Source: Lachnotalea sp041821265
Lineage (GTDB): Bacteria > Bacillota > Clostridia > Lachnospirales > Lachnospiraceae
Assembly: GCA_041821265.1 (NCBI GenBank)
Contig: JBGUEQ010000016.1
Location: forward strand, 1 to 64,000
Reading direction: 5' to 3'
Length of the DNA: 64,000 nt
Below the pieces are notes generated by a model that was not told the origin of the DNA, did not search any database, and saw only the letters and a list, made by a program, of their open reading frames with translations. Each line of letters opens with the position of its first letter. The stretch's first letter is position 1. The position numbers and the translations under genes are program-made. This document shows positions 26,436 through 35,472 of the stretch, one piece after another.

Positions 26436-26876
26436 TTAATTTAGAAGCTTTTCTATTTTTATGCATTGTCTGATAAAGCTGACTGGGTTTTCTCTTTTTA
26501 TTTTCTTTGTAATTGAAATATCCAATACTTCTTTATTAAAAATAGTGTTAACCACATACATATTAGGAAAATAAAATTTACCATTTATTGTTACCGATAT
26601 TTCTTTATTTGTTACCACTATTTGAGTATTAATATTTTTTGTACAAATAACCCTCTCGTTAATCACCTGTTCGCTTTCTAAACCTAACTTTTGTTTAATT
26701 TCTTGATTAGTCACATTTTGTTCATTGGTATATTTATTTGCAAGAAATATGGCTCCTTCATAAACAACGGCTCTATCATGCAAAAAAAAGCTCATGTATA
26801 TCAGTATCACTGTTGTTCCTACTATAATTGGCATCAGCAATGCTGCTTCTATGGTATAGCTTCCCTTCAACTCCAT
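26436..26876 (-). CDS. TadE-like minor pseudopilin
   Basis: The 146-residue protein begins MELKGSYTIEAALLMPIIVG, the Gly/Ser-(x)-E-A prepilin-like motif followed by a single hydrophobic helix to about residue 32. This is the TadE/TadG layout: a short cytoplasmic leader, one helix and an extracytoplasmic domain. It overlaps the preceding peptidase gene by 10 bp, and the FHA gene follows 20 bp on. The outer domain has no recognisable fold. Confidence 0.75.
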   Translation of the reverse strand: MELKGSYTIEAALLMPIIVGTTVILIYMSFFLHDRAVVYEGAIFLANKYTNEQNVTNQEIKQKLGLESEQVINERVICTKNINTQIVVTNKEISVTINGKFYFPNMYVVNTIFNKEVLDISITKKIKRENPVSFIRQCIKIEKLLN

Positions 26877-27292
26877 AATAACAAATCTCCTAAAAACGAT
26901 ATAAATAAAAATGGGATGAATGGAAGTTCATAATTTTTATTTACTCCCTTTATTAAAAGTAAAACTGCTCCTATTATAGATGCTAAAAAAGAAGCAGTCA
27001 TAAGTAGCATTAGATTATCAAAAAAACCTAGAAATAGTCCCGTTGCAATTAGAATGATTCCATCTGCACAACCAATTTTTCCATGTGTTATCACACCAAT
27101 TCCTATCACAATAATTCCAATCACAATTCCGCCCATTATGGAAACTAATGATAAAACCTCATATTTAATATTACAAATAATACCCGCTAGTAAATATGGC
27201 ATAATTAACATTATATTAATTTTCTTCCACTTTAAATCTACTAATCCCGCTATACCTAACATACTTGCCACTAATATTTTTATTATATTCAT
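26867..27292 (-). CDS. Prepilin peptidase (A24 family, TadV/CpaA type), second copy
   Basis: The 141-residue membrane protein has four to five helices. Aspartates expected of A24 peptidases appear in GLVDLKWKKIN near residue 19 and in GCADGIIL near 75, where the usual GxGD reads G-C-A-D. It would cleave the leader of Flp and TadE-like pilins. A longer peptidase of the same family is at 34727, so the operon carries two. It overlaps the TadE-like gene start, indicating translational coupling. Confidence 0.8.
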   Translation of the reverse strand: MNIIKILVASMLGIAGLVDLKWKKINIMLIMPYLLAGIICNIKYEVLSLVSIMGGIVIGIIVIGIGVITHGKIGCADGIILIATGLFLGFFDNLMLLMTASFLASIIGAVLLLIKGVNKNYELPFIPFLFISFLGDLLLWS

Positions 27293-27306
27293 CTATTCTC
27301 CTCTTA

Positions 27307-28230
27307 CTAATTTCCACATCTAGAGCAAGGTCCTCTTGTTCCTACTTCTGAAATAGGAATTGCTATAACGCCTCTTTTTAATCCACTACATTCTCTTGAA
27401 TTGTGATAACGATCCCCTGTATTTGTTATATATACTGAGCCATTGTTAGTTTCATCTCCACATATTTCACATTCATAATACTTTCCCCCTCCACTATTTC
27501 TAAGATTCTTAATATCATTGATGTTTACTTGAGAAATTGATAAATTGATATGTGTACATGAACTACTTTTATGATACACTGTGCCCGTTTGCGTTATATA
27601 TACTATTTCTTCTGCATCTTCTTCATTTTCTGAAATCTGATATCCTGTCCACCCTCGCATCCTGCAGCGTTGAAGTACAGGGATTTTTCCAAGATGAAAG
27701 AAATTACATGGAATGGATATTTTGTACGTTGCTATAATATCTATCAAATCATTTTCTCGCATGTATGAAGACATAAGAAAGCTAATACCATTGTCAATAT
27801 TATTATTCTGCTTATAGTCCTCTCCCAGTTCTTCTGTAATTTGATTGCTTACATAAAGATTACTAAGTCCCCAAGTAACTATATTTTCTAATTGACCCGA
27901 ATTAATTATCTCGTTATTTTGGCCTTGTTTATACACATAGGTATATACGGATAGGGATTTTCCTTGCTTATATATTTCATTACCTATTTCAGCCTGGACC
28001 CTAACAACTTCTGTAAAGTACATCATAAAGCATATTGCAAATATGAAAATTGGAAGAACCATCGCAGCTTCTACCGTCAAGCTACCTTTTAAGGAGGTGA
28101 ATAGAGACACCCTTTCAGAATAGAAGCTCAACTTATCATTTGGGGATGATATGTATTGAAGTGTTTGGAGAGAGTTTTTTATTTTTTTAGATTTTTTGTT
28201 TACGGGTATCCTTTTACAATGAAAGGGCAT
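27307..28230 (-). CDS. TadE-like pseudopilin with C-terminal duplicated YHxxxxC motif
   Basis: The protein has a 50-residue basic leader, then GSLTVEAAMVLPIFIFAI (Glu +5-like prepilin motif) and one membrane helix. The C-terminal 85 residues contain two similar units: VYHKSSSCTHINLS with YYECEICG, and YITNTGDRYHNSRECSGL with GPCSRCGN. The His/Cys spacing and CxxC pairs suggest metal binding or disulfides. I choose the ATG at 28230 because the GGAGG lies too close to the ATG at 28236. It is co-transcribed with the pilus genes. Confidence 0.78.
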   Translation of the reverse strand: MPFHCKRIPVNKKSKKIKNSLQTLQYISSPNDKLSFYSERVSLFTSLKGSLTVEAAMVLPIFIFAICFMMYFTEVVRVQAEIGNEIYKQGKSLSVYTYVYKQGQNNEIINSGQLENIVTWGLSNLYVSNQITEELGEDYKQNNNIDNGISFLMSSYMRENDLIDIIATYKISIPCNFFHLGKIPVLQRCRMRGWTGYQISENEEDAEEIVYITQTGTVYHKSSSCTHINLSISQVNINDIKNLRNSGGGKYYECEICGDETNNGSVYITNTGDRYHNSRECSGLKRGVIAIPISEVGTRGPCSRCGN

Positions 28231-28251
28231 CGCCATTCACCTCCTTTTCTA

Positions 28252-29787
28252 TTAATAATAGCAAAAATCACGCGTTATCGAGTAGTTGTAACTGCTACTT
28301 CCCCTGTTTAATGTACGAAACGGTAGTCTGAGAAATAAACTTCCCACCTTATAATCTATCGTACTTGTAAATCCCTGAGTACAATTATCTATCTTAAAAT
28401 TATTGTTTGATAGTTTGTCTTGAATCGATAATTCAATTAAATCAAGACTTCTCATTACTTTTTTATTCTGGCTTTCAAAATATGTAAGAATTTTCAAATA
28501 ACCTTCATAATCAATACCATGCCTATCTTCATTACCGCTATCTAACTGATTTGATAAATCAACCAAATTACTAAGCTGTAAATTCCAGTTATTTGAATTT
28601 TTTAATAATCCTACTTTCTTTCCCGATAATAACATTCTTACTTCAATTATACTTTCCGCAAATGCCCATGCTAGTAGAATTGTAGCTGCTAAAATTGGTA
28701 TAAGTGCTGGAATACATAAATATCCAATTAAGAGCGTTGCCAGTTCCGTCGCTTCCGTTCTTTTTACCGTATCCGAAACTAGATATGCAAAGTTGATTCC
28801 TTCTCTCATCAAAAGTAATTGATTGACAACCCCTTCTAAATTTTTTTTATCACTCTTTTTCCCACACAGAATATATTCTGACTGGTAATTTAGCACATCT
28901 GACGATTCGTTTTGTAATAAATTTGGAAACTTTTCAAATAAATATTCATTAAATAGTGCCTTATTTAACGCATTGTTACTTTGAGCCTCAAAGGTGCCAT
29001 CTCCAGACTTCAACGTTCTTTTTGACGATATCTGGCTAAATTCGGTGATTTTTTTTTGAGAAAGGGTAGAATAGTCTTTCATAACCAATTGAAGTATTGA
29101 TGTATTCTTCAGTAAATTAATGGAGTCAACTGGATTTTCTACCTCTGGTGGTTTATCCATTTCCACTTTGCTTTCGTCACCCTCCGCCTCTTCAAGTGCT
29201 AATTCATAATTTGTATTATATTCATCCTTTGCTGCATCAACCGTTGTTAATTCATTTGTGTTATTGTCTTCAGAACTTTCAAATTCTTGCTGTTGATCCA
29301 TAATACTAGAATCATATTGATTGATTAATCTCTCTGCTATTGTAATACCTATTTTATCTTTCATGTATTCCACTGCTTGACTATAATAAGCTTTTCCGTT
29401 ATTATCTGATGCCAGCACATAGTTATTAGTTGTAACTTCTTCTATTTCTGACACCCACATATCTGCATATTTAAAAACAAATAATTCCTTGTCTGCATTC
29501 ACATTATACTCCGCATATTTTTTGATTTGTGCGTTAACACGCTCTGTTGAGCCGTCATTAGTCCCATATGCCGTGTCAATAAAAAATAAATCATATAATT
29601 CCAAAAGTTCTTGGCTGTATTCCCCAAATAATGAAAATATTCCCATGTCTGTTACATTTTGAAGTTGCATTTGCACACCCTGGATTCTAGCACTTTCTAT
29701 TGTTGTACAAACGAGTGATAGTATTAGGGTAAGGATCAGACTTAAAAAAACTGTTATATGCCCTTTTTTGTAAAATATATGATTCAT
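28252..29787 (-). CDS. DUF5702 family Tad-associated membrane protein
   Basis: The 511-residue protein starts MNHIFYKKGHITVFLSLIL, a TadE/TadG-like leader followed by one helix (about 10-30) and then a large outer domain (GVQMQLQNVTDMGIFSLFGEYSQELL) characteristic of DUF5702. A second hydrophobic segment lies near 350-375. These proteins sit in Clostridia Tad loci and are thought to be pseudopilin or assembly proteins; function is not established. GAGGAGGAGATGTT precedes the ATG. Confidence 0.82.
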   Translation of the reverse strand: MNHIFYKKGHITVFLSLILTLILSLVCTTIESARIQGVQMQLQNVTDMGIFSLFGEYSQELLELYDLFFIDTAYGTNDGSTERVNAQIKKYAEYNVNADKELFVFKYADMWVSEIEEVTTNNYVLASDNNGKAYYSQAVEYMKDKIGITIAERLINQYDSSIMDQQQEFESSEDNNTNELTTVDAAKDEYNTNYELALEEAEGDESKVEMDKPPEVENPVDSINLLKNTSILQLVMKDYSTLSQKKITEFSQISSKRTLKSGDGTFEAQSNNALNKALFNEYLFEKFPNLLQNESSDVLNYQSEYILCGKKSDKKNLEGVVNQLLLMREGINFAYLVSDTVKRTEATELATLLIGYLCIPALIPILAATILLAWAFAESIIEVRMLLSGKKVGLLKNSNNWNLQLSNLVDLSNQLDSGNEDRHGIDYEGYLKILTYFESQNKKVMRSLDLIELSIQDKLSNNNFKIDNCTQGFTSTIDYKVGSLFLRLPFRTLNRGSSSYNYSITRDFCYY

Positions 29788-29859
29788 AACATCTCCTCCT
29801 CTTACCCTTTTACCTTTTAAATTTGAAGCAACGATTTTGTTTTGTTGGATTTAAAGCTG

Positions 29860-30027
29860 TTAGATTGCTCCTGCATTTGTGGTGATCTTGCTAAAGATAG
29901 AATTTACGAGATTACCCAGCTGTGTTTTAAAAATAGCAACTAACCCTATTAGTACAACTAAAATCAGTATTATTTCTACAACCCCAACTCCATCCTCTTC
30001 TTTCATAAATCTTTCGATTGTATTCAT
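29860..30027 (-). CDS. Flp-type major pilin (type IVb)
   Basis: This short gene gives 55 residues, starting at ATG 30027 after ATGGAGGAAAAT. The product has a 12-residue cytoplasmic leader ending in Gly (FMKEEDG), followed by VGVVEIILILVVLIGLVAIF, the Flp pilin helix with Glu at position +5 or so, and a short hydrophilic tail. It is the expected substrate of the prepilin peptidase and the structural subunit of the Tad pilus. A 132-bp mobile element separates it from the upstream tadC gene. Confidence 0.88.
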   Translation of the reverse strand: MNTIERFMKEEDGVGVVEIILILVVLIGLVAIFKTQLGNLVNSIFSKITTNAGAI

Positions 30028-30120
30028 ATTTTCCTCCATTCGTAGGTTTCCTACATCAATACAGTTAGTCGAAATATTTTTCGGCTTTTCCTTGATTAAT
30101 TAGTTATTAAGTTTCTATTT

Positions 30121-30252
30121 GTAACTATTCGGTATCTTCATAGTTACTGCTACACGATGCACATAAAATACAAGTTACTTGCATTTTATCGCTATAAAAC
30201 TCGGGATTTTGCTTTGCAAAATACCTCGCGTTAGTGGGTTGTGAATAGTTAC
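30121..30252. mobile_element. 132-bp MITE-like element, copy 3, between tadC and the pilin gene
   Basis: It starts GTAACTATTC and ends GAATAGTTAC, a 10-bp perfect terminal repeat. Flanking octamers TTCTATTT (30113-30120) and GTCTATTT (30253-30260) agree at 7 of 8 bases. Its first 27 bp form an 8-11-8 hairpin like the mini-elements at 47918 and 48027. Two further hairpins lie inside: AAAATACAAGT with ACTTGCATTTT, and GATTTTGC-TTT-GCAAAAT. The right-hand octamer overlaps the tadC stop codon. Confidence 0.75.
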
Positions 30253-30259
30253 GTCTATT

Positions 30260-31738
30260 TTACATTTGAAAGGACATACACGCTGGAATCATTATAATAA
30301 CTAGAACAAGCATTAGGTTTAAAAACATAGGTATCATCAGCTTGGTTCCTGCTTCTTCCCCAATTGTTTTTGCATAGGCTTTTCTATCTTCAAAAGCATC
30401 TAAACTTTCACTCTCAAGAATTTGAGATAGTCCTCTTGATCCTTTCCTTAGATTCTGAGTAATTAATGCTGATAGTTTCATATAACGTTGATTTTTAGAT
30501 CTTTTTCCAAAATCTTCGTAAGCTTTTAATTCTGATACACCGCCTATTATCTCGTAATACGTGATGAGCATTTCTTCATAGGCATACCTAAAATACTTAG
30601 AATCCAAATATTTCTTTTCTCTATAATCAAGTGCTATTTTTTTCCAAGCACCTTTTACTGTCATTCCTGCACCTAGTAATAATGTTAGCTTACTCACTAT
30701 ATCTGGGTAATCTGATAATAACTGCTGATTTCTTTTTTTTACTTCCTTTTTTAGTTCGTTATCTTTTCCATAGTAGATAACAACTGCTGTGATAATACCT
30801 AACAGAACTACGAATTTTCCGGTTTTACTTTTATTTTCTCCCCATACTATTAATTTACCGTTTATATTTTGAGGAAGCGATATGTATTCTTGGGTAATAG
30901 TATCTTGATTTGCTATTTGTATTTTATCCAAGAGATTTTTTGTTATTATTTCTGCATTACTTAAAATTGGAGGTAACACTTTTACCTGGATGATATTCTC
31001 CTCGCTATATGACTTATACGTATAGGTAGCGGTTAAGTTTACGTTTATTCCGTTTTCATCTAATTCTTCATTCTTCACTTCTCCATCATTAGATAGTACC
31101 TCAAACTTGTCGGTGTTCCATGTAATCTGTAATGGTTTACCCGTTATCCTTGTTGGTAAGTTCATATTACTTCTTATTTCCATGAAGGAACTATTATCAC
31201 CTAGAATAGTGGCATCCATTTGCTCTTGCGCTTCTCGAAACATATTAAATACTTCCGTTTGCGTTAATTGTTGTTCATCTACTTGAAATACAATTTCTTG
31301 ATCTAATACCTCCTCTTCCACTGAAAATTCTAGTTTTTCAGATTTTTTTCCTTGTGAGTAGCTACCTCTTTGTAGGTAATTATTGTTAGTTATAATTTTT
31401 TCGTTGTTTTGGCTTACTATTACGATGATAGACAATATGCTTCCTGCAAATATAACCATAAGTGACATGGCTAATTTATCTATATAATATGTTTTGATAT
31501 GTTTTTGCGATCGATCCGTTGGATTAATTTTTTTTAAATCATCTACGACTTGTGCTCTTACAAAATATGGTAGTAATTTTTTTGACTTTTTTTTATACAT
31601 ATGTTCTACAAGATAAATACTTATTTTGTAAAAAGGCAGAAGCACTTTAGATGACGGTGTATAATTTATAACTTCCACTTTTCTAAATACTATGAATCCA
31701 ATTAGAAAGCTTGTATCTATTATGATTGCCATTATCAT
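30260..31738 (-). CDS. tadC: TadC-like type II/IV secretion F protein with a large outer insertion
   Basis: This is an inner-membrane platform protein of the Tad pilus. The C-terminal 180 residues are the GspF/TadC domain (DYPDIVSKLTLLLGAGMTVKGAW, LITQNLRKGSRGLSQIL, AGTKLMIPMFLNLMLVLVIIM). Ordinary TadC has about 300 residues; this has 492. The extra about 200 residues lie between the helices near 88-110 and 308-325. They include an Ig-like stretch (LPTRITGKPLQITWN, VNLTATYTYKS) resembling atrophied bacterial Ig domains. The placement implies an extracytoplasmic domain. Confidence 0.82.
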   Translation of the reverse strand: MIMAIIIDTSFLIGFIVFRKVEVINYTPSSKVLLPFYKISIYLVEHMYKKKSKKLLPYFVRAQVVDDLKKINPTDRSQKHIKTYYIDKLAMSLMVIFAGSILSIIVIVSQNNEKIITNNNYLQRGSYSQGKKSEKLEFSVEEEVLDQEIVFQVDEQQLTQTEVFNMFREAQEQMDATILGDNSSFMEIRSNMNLPTRITGKPLQITWNTDKFEVLSNDGEVKNEELDENGINVNLTATYTYKSYSEENIIQVKVLPPILSNAEIITKNLLDKIQIANQDTITQEYISLPQNINGKLIVWGENKSKTGKFVVLLGIITAVVIYYGKDNELKKEVKKRNQQLLSDYPDIVSKLTLLLGAGMTVKGAWKKIALDYREKKYLDSKYFRYAYEEMLITYYEIIGGVSELKAYEDFGKRSKNQRYMKLSALITQNLRKGSRGLSQILESESLDAFEDRKAYAKTIGEEAGTKLMIPMFLNLMLVLVIIMIPACMSFQM

Positions 31739-31739
31739 C

Positions 31740-32480
31740 TTATACCTCTACCTCCACAATTTTTCTCCCCAGTAGATAGGCTAGTCCATATATTCCAAGA
31801 CAAATTGTCATAATGATTATTCCAAATAAATTATTATATAAAGAATCAAAAAATCCCTGTGATGTGCTTCCTACATACAAAATAATCATTATGGGAATCA
31901 TATTCATGATTCTTTGTTCTAGTTTTTTATCAGACAGAATAACTTTTATTTCTCTTTTTACATCGATTTTTCCACTAATACTATTTGTGGTCATATCAAT
32001 AATTGATATGAAATCACCGCCTGATCTTTTAGCAATGGTAAATACTTCTGTAAAACTTTTAATATCTTCATCACCACTTCTCCTTGATAAATCTTCAAGT
32101 AATGTTTCAATTGTCTCGTTCATCTCTAATTTTCTTACGATATAATACAATTCTTTTATAATTAATGCTTCTTTTGAATAAACTAATAACAAATCATCAT
32201 ACGCCTCAGCAAATGCATTTTCAATTGAGTACCCAGCTGACAGTGCTGAGGAAAGACTACTGATAGCATCTCTAAATTGTACATTAAGTTCGTTTTTACG
32301 TTTACTGTTCAACAATTTTTTCTTATCTTGAAAAAACATTTTAATAAATAAAAACATAATAATGATTGCAATGATGGAATGATAAAATAACCAACCAATC
32401 ACGCTGCATATCACCAGCCATTCGCCTGCATATAACGCTATTTCTAGTTTAGTAAATTCATACTGATTATAATCAATCAT
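31740..32480 (-). CDS. tadB: TadB-like type II/IV secretion F protein
   Basis: The 246-residue protein has an N-terminal helix pair (about 20-50), a cytoplasmic GspF/TadB domain (ALSAGYSIENAFAEAYDDL near 76, IAKRSGGDFISIIDMTTNSI near 148) and two C-terminal helices. With TadC it forms the inner-membrane platform on which the CpaF ATPase acts. AAAGGAGGTGCGAA precedes the ATG; the downstream tadC starts one base after its stop. Confidence 0.88.
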   Translation of the reverse strand: MIDYNQYEFTKLEIALYAGEWLVICSVIGWLFYHSIIAIIIMFLFIKMFFQDKKKLLNSKRKNELNVQFRDAISSLSSALSAGYSIENAFAEAYDDLLLVYSKEALIIKELYYIVRKLEMNETIETLLEDLSRRSGDEDIKSFTEVFTIAKRSGGDFISIIDMTTNSISGKIDVKREIKVILSDKKLEQRIMNMIPIMIILYVGSTSQGFFDSLYNNLFGIIIMTICLGIYGLAYLLGRKIVEVEV

Positions 32481-32504
32481 TTCGCACCTCCTTTGCCATT
32501 ATTG

Positions 32505-33731
32505 TTATAACTTTATTCCAGCCGATTGTAGTTTACCCGTATACTTAAGTTCACTTATTTTATTAAGGCTACCAATAATTTTTTCTGTTGTACTGTCACT
32601 ACCCTCTTCAAATAAATACAATGGACAAGTTTGAATCTCACCATTTTCAAATCCAGTAATTTCAACAATTTCTAGTACTTTACGGCTCTTATCTCTTAGT
32701 CTTCCTAAGTGAATAATGATGTCAATTCCTGCCTCTAGTTGACGCCTTACTGCATTAATAGGAATGTCCATTCCCATTAATATCATAGTTTCTAGTCGAC
32801 TTAACATATCTTTCGAGCTATTTGCGTGACCTGTTGATAATGAGCCATCATGCCCAGTGTTAAGGCATTGAACCATATCAATAGCCTCTGTCCCCCTTAC
32901 TTCACCGACAATAATTCGAGTAGGTCTCATTCGAAGTGCCGACTTAATTAGGTCCCTGATTGTAATAGCACTACATCCCTCAACATTTGCATTTCTGGTT
33001 TCAAGTTTAACCAAATTATCAATACCGAGTATTTGCAATTCTGCTGAATCTTCAATTGTTATAATTCTTTCGTCTTTGGGAATATAATTAGATAATGCAT
33101 TCAGAAATGTGGTTTTACCAGATCCGGTTCCACCGCTAATAAATATGTTATAGCCTGCAACAACAAGCTTTTCAAGAAAATCTGTTGCTTCTTTCGTAAT
33201 GGAATTCCATTGCAATAGATCTTGCATGCCGATCGGTTTATCGGGAAAACGTCTTATGGTAACAATGGGTCCATTAATGGCAACCGGCGGCAATACCACG
33301 TTGACTCTCGCACCATTTTCAAGTCTTGAATCTACAATTGGTGTGGATTCATTTACAACTCTATTGGTTCTTGCTACAATCTGTTGTATTACATCTTGTA
33401 GTTTATCTGTGCTTTCAAAACATTTGTCCCACTTATACAAACTACCTGCTCTTTCAACAAATATATTATCAATTCCATTTACCATTATTTCTGTAACAGA
33501 ATTATCATCCACCAGTTCTTGTAATATATCCAACTTTCTTAACGAATTAAAAACTTCTCTTCTCAATTCATTTTTATTTTCGAGACCAATATACGTTTCT
33601 TTAGAGTGTTCAATAATTAACTGATCAATCATATTATATATTTCAATATCTGTCATTTCTCTCGAGATATCAATTTCTTTTAACACTTGTTCTCTTATTA
33701 TTTTGAGGTATTTTAGTACCCGTTTCTCCAT
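32505..33731 (-). CDS. cpaF: Pilus assembly ATPase CpaF/TadA
   Basis: This cytoplasmic hexameric secretion ATPase powers Tad pilus assembly. The product has Walker A GGTGSGKTTFLN near residue 199, Asp box RIITIEDSAEL near 219, Walker B-like RIIVGEVRGTEAIDM near 262, and His box TGHDGSLSTGHANS near 285. The N-terminal domain (about 1-120) is the usual CpaF/TadA type. The length of 408 is normal. It sits between the CpaE-like and TadB genes. Confidence 0.94.
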   Translation of the reverse strand: MEKRVLKYLKIIREQVLKEIDISREMTDIEIYNMIDQLIIEHSKETYIGLENKNELRREVFNSLRKLDILQELVDDNSVTEIMVNGIDNIFVERAGSLYKWDKCFESTDKLQDVIQQIVARTNRVVNESTPIVDSRLENGARVNVVLPPVAINGPIVTIRRFPDKPIGMQDLLQWNSITKEATDFLEKLVVAGYNIFISGGTGSGKTTFLNALSNYIPKDERIITIEDSAELQILGIDNLVKLETRNANVEGCSAITIRDLIKSALRMRPTRIIVGEVRGTEAIDMVQCLNTGHDGSLSTGHANSSKDMLSRLETMILMGMDIPINAVRRQLEAGIDIIIHLGRLRDKSRKVLEIVEITGFENGEIQTCPLYLFEEGSDSTTEKIIGSLNKISELKYTGKLQSAGIKL

Positions 33732-33740
33732 TGTTCTCCT

Positions 33741-34730
33741 TTACCTTGCCAACTGTCTTACGCAATCGCCAAGTTCACTCCATATAAGTTGTTCAGCATA
33801 ACACTCTCGACTTCCAAAGCTATTATGATATGGAAGTTTTATTTTTTTAATTTTTGCATTTAGTTCTCCATATCCAGCAACCGTAATAAGTTTTTCGAAC
33901 TGCTCTATTTTAGCCGCCGACATATAATCTTCCCGAATTGGCATATAGATTTGATTGCATTCACTAAGAAGCTCTATCAGTCCATCTACACCATCACCAA
34001 AATCAATAATAATTGTTTCATACTTACTATTTGCATTTATTTCATATATTAATCTTTGCCAATCTTCTTTTTTTACCTCTCGAATATCCATTGGGGTAGT
34101 CGCAGGTGGGATATAATCTAAATTATTGACCGAATCTACAATTCCTTCTAATTTAACTAATATGTTTGATTTGTCCTGACGTAAATAATAAATTACATCC
34201 GACAAATCTGCTTTATATTCTTTTTGAAATATAGTGGAAAATCCTGAGTATTCCTCCATATTAATATATAACACTGCCCTTTCCTTTGCGATTACCTGTC
34301 CTAGCGTGAGGCAAAATGATGTCTTTAAACTTCTTTTAATGGGGGAATAGACGCCTACGATATTGCAGTTTTTGTTGAGTATAGACAACGGCTCCTCTTC
34401 ACGCTCCGCATAAAAATTCATGATTTCTTTCAGTATATTTCCTGCTGATTGGTATTTGTATATTGTTGGATAATTTCTAGAACTACTTACTGCTTCCTGT
34501 TCTGAAATCATTACTATCATCCCTATATTGTTTTTATGTATTAAATCAATATTAATTTTGTCTGAAACCAACAGAATATCGATATAATTAAGTACTACAT
34601 ATTCCAAAATGCTATCGTCATTTGTAAATGCTTCTGAAAAAAATATTTTATTTCTATTATTAAAATAGTCTGCGAGACTGTATGCATATGCAGCCTCACT
34701 ATCGCATATTGCTATAATTCTATTTTTCAT
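33741..34730 (-). CDS. CpaE/TadZ-like ATPase with altered Walker A
   Basis: The position between prepilin peptidase and cpaF, the N-terminal receiver-like part (residues 1-120) and the MinD/ParA-like part (from about 125) suggest TadZ/CpaE, which places the pilus machine in the cell. The nucleotide-binding loop reads GVYSPIKRSLKTSF where GGxGKT would be expected: the glycines are gone but a Lys-Thr-Ser remains. IIDFGDGVDGL near 230 resembles the Walker B region. ATP binding may be weak or lost. Confidence 0.72.
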   Translation of the reverse strand: MKNRIIAICDSEAAYAYSLADYFNNRNKIFFSEAFTNDDSILEYVVLNYIDILLVSDKINIDLIHKNNIGMIVMISEQEAVSSSRNYPTIYKYQSAGNILKEIMNFYAEREEEPLSILNKNCNIVGVYSPIKRSLKTSFCLTLGQVIAKERAVLYINMEEYSGFSTIFQKEYKADLSDVIYYLRQDKSNILVKLEGIVDSVNNLDYIPPATTPMDIREVKKEDWQRLIYEINANSKYETIIIDFGDGVDGLIELLSECNQIYMPIREDYMSAAKIEQFEKLITVAGYGELNAKIKKIKLPYHNSFGSRECYAEQLIWSELGDCVRQLAR

Positions 34731-35200
34731 ACAATTCCTCCCCTATAGATTAAGACACTGATTAAAATTGGCAATGTAAAATGTATTGTATTATTTTTTT
34801 CTCGTTTATAAACTTGGATTTTTTTAGTTTGATATGTCATAGAAATATAATTGATTAAATGATTGAAATAAATATAGATATTACAACTAATTATTATTTT
34901 CCCTAAAGATAGAATAGCACCTATTAAAAACGCTATGATAATACATGAAAACACGCCTTGTGGACCCAGAAACATGCCAACTACTGAAAATAATTTAATA
35001 TCACCGGCACCAATTCCACCTATCATAAATACAACAATCAATAAGAGAACAGGAACCAATGCACCAATTAAAAAATAACCTATATTTTCTTTTCCTCCCC
35101 TTATAATTTGAAGGCTAAAACCTATTAATAAACCAACAATAATCAGTTTATTGCTTACTTTACCTGTAGTAAAATCCATGACCACCGCAACGACTACCAC
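34727..35200 (-). CDS. Prepilin peptidase (A24 family, CpaA/TadV type), start uncertain
   Basis: The 157-residue membrane protein carries the Asp motifs VVMDFTTGKVSNKL near residue 7 and GGIGAGDIKLF near 82 (GxGD). It should process Flp and TadE-like prepilins. The only usable start in frame is GTG at 35200, without a ribosome binding site and with only half of the first helix. A TTG at 35226, preceded by AGGGGTGGTAG, would give a complete hydrophobic N-terminus (FLVLLLVVVVAVV) only if the T5 run at 35215-35219 had one more base. Its end overlaps the CpaE-like start by 4 bp. Confidence 0.82.
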   Translation of the reverse strand: MVVVAVVMDFTTGKVSNKLIIVGLLIGFSLQIIRGGKENIGYFLIGALVPVLLLIVVFMIGGIGAGDIKLFSVVGMFLGPQGVFSCIIIAFLIGAILSLGKIIISCNIYIYFNHLINYISMTYQTKKIQVYKREKNNTIHFTLPILISVLIYRGGIV

Positions 35201-35472
35201 AAGTAATAATACTAAAAATTTGTCAAACTACCACCCCTATCACTATAAAATGTTTAACTAATATTTTTAAAATAAATGGATAATTTTAATGCAGATTGCA
35301 TTAACTGATAACAAAGATTTGTCTTAAGTAAATTTATTATATAATAGCTTTTATAATTTGTCTACCATATTTTATTATTTTTAAAGAATTTTATTTTTTA
35401 TAACTTTGCATTTTTTACTATTCTTTTAATATTTTTTCATTGTTATTCTGCTATTTTCATATCATGTTTCTC
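35201..35472. other. Intergenic region upstream of the Tad operon
   Basis: About 270 bp of very AT-rich DNA that should contain the Tad operon promoter. No clear operator or terminator was seen. It includes the frameshifted upstream extension of the peptidase gene at 35201-35226. Confidence 0.5.
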
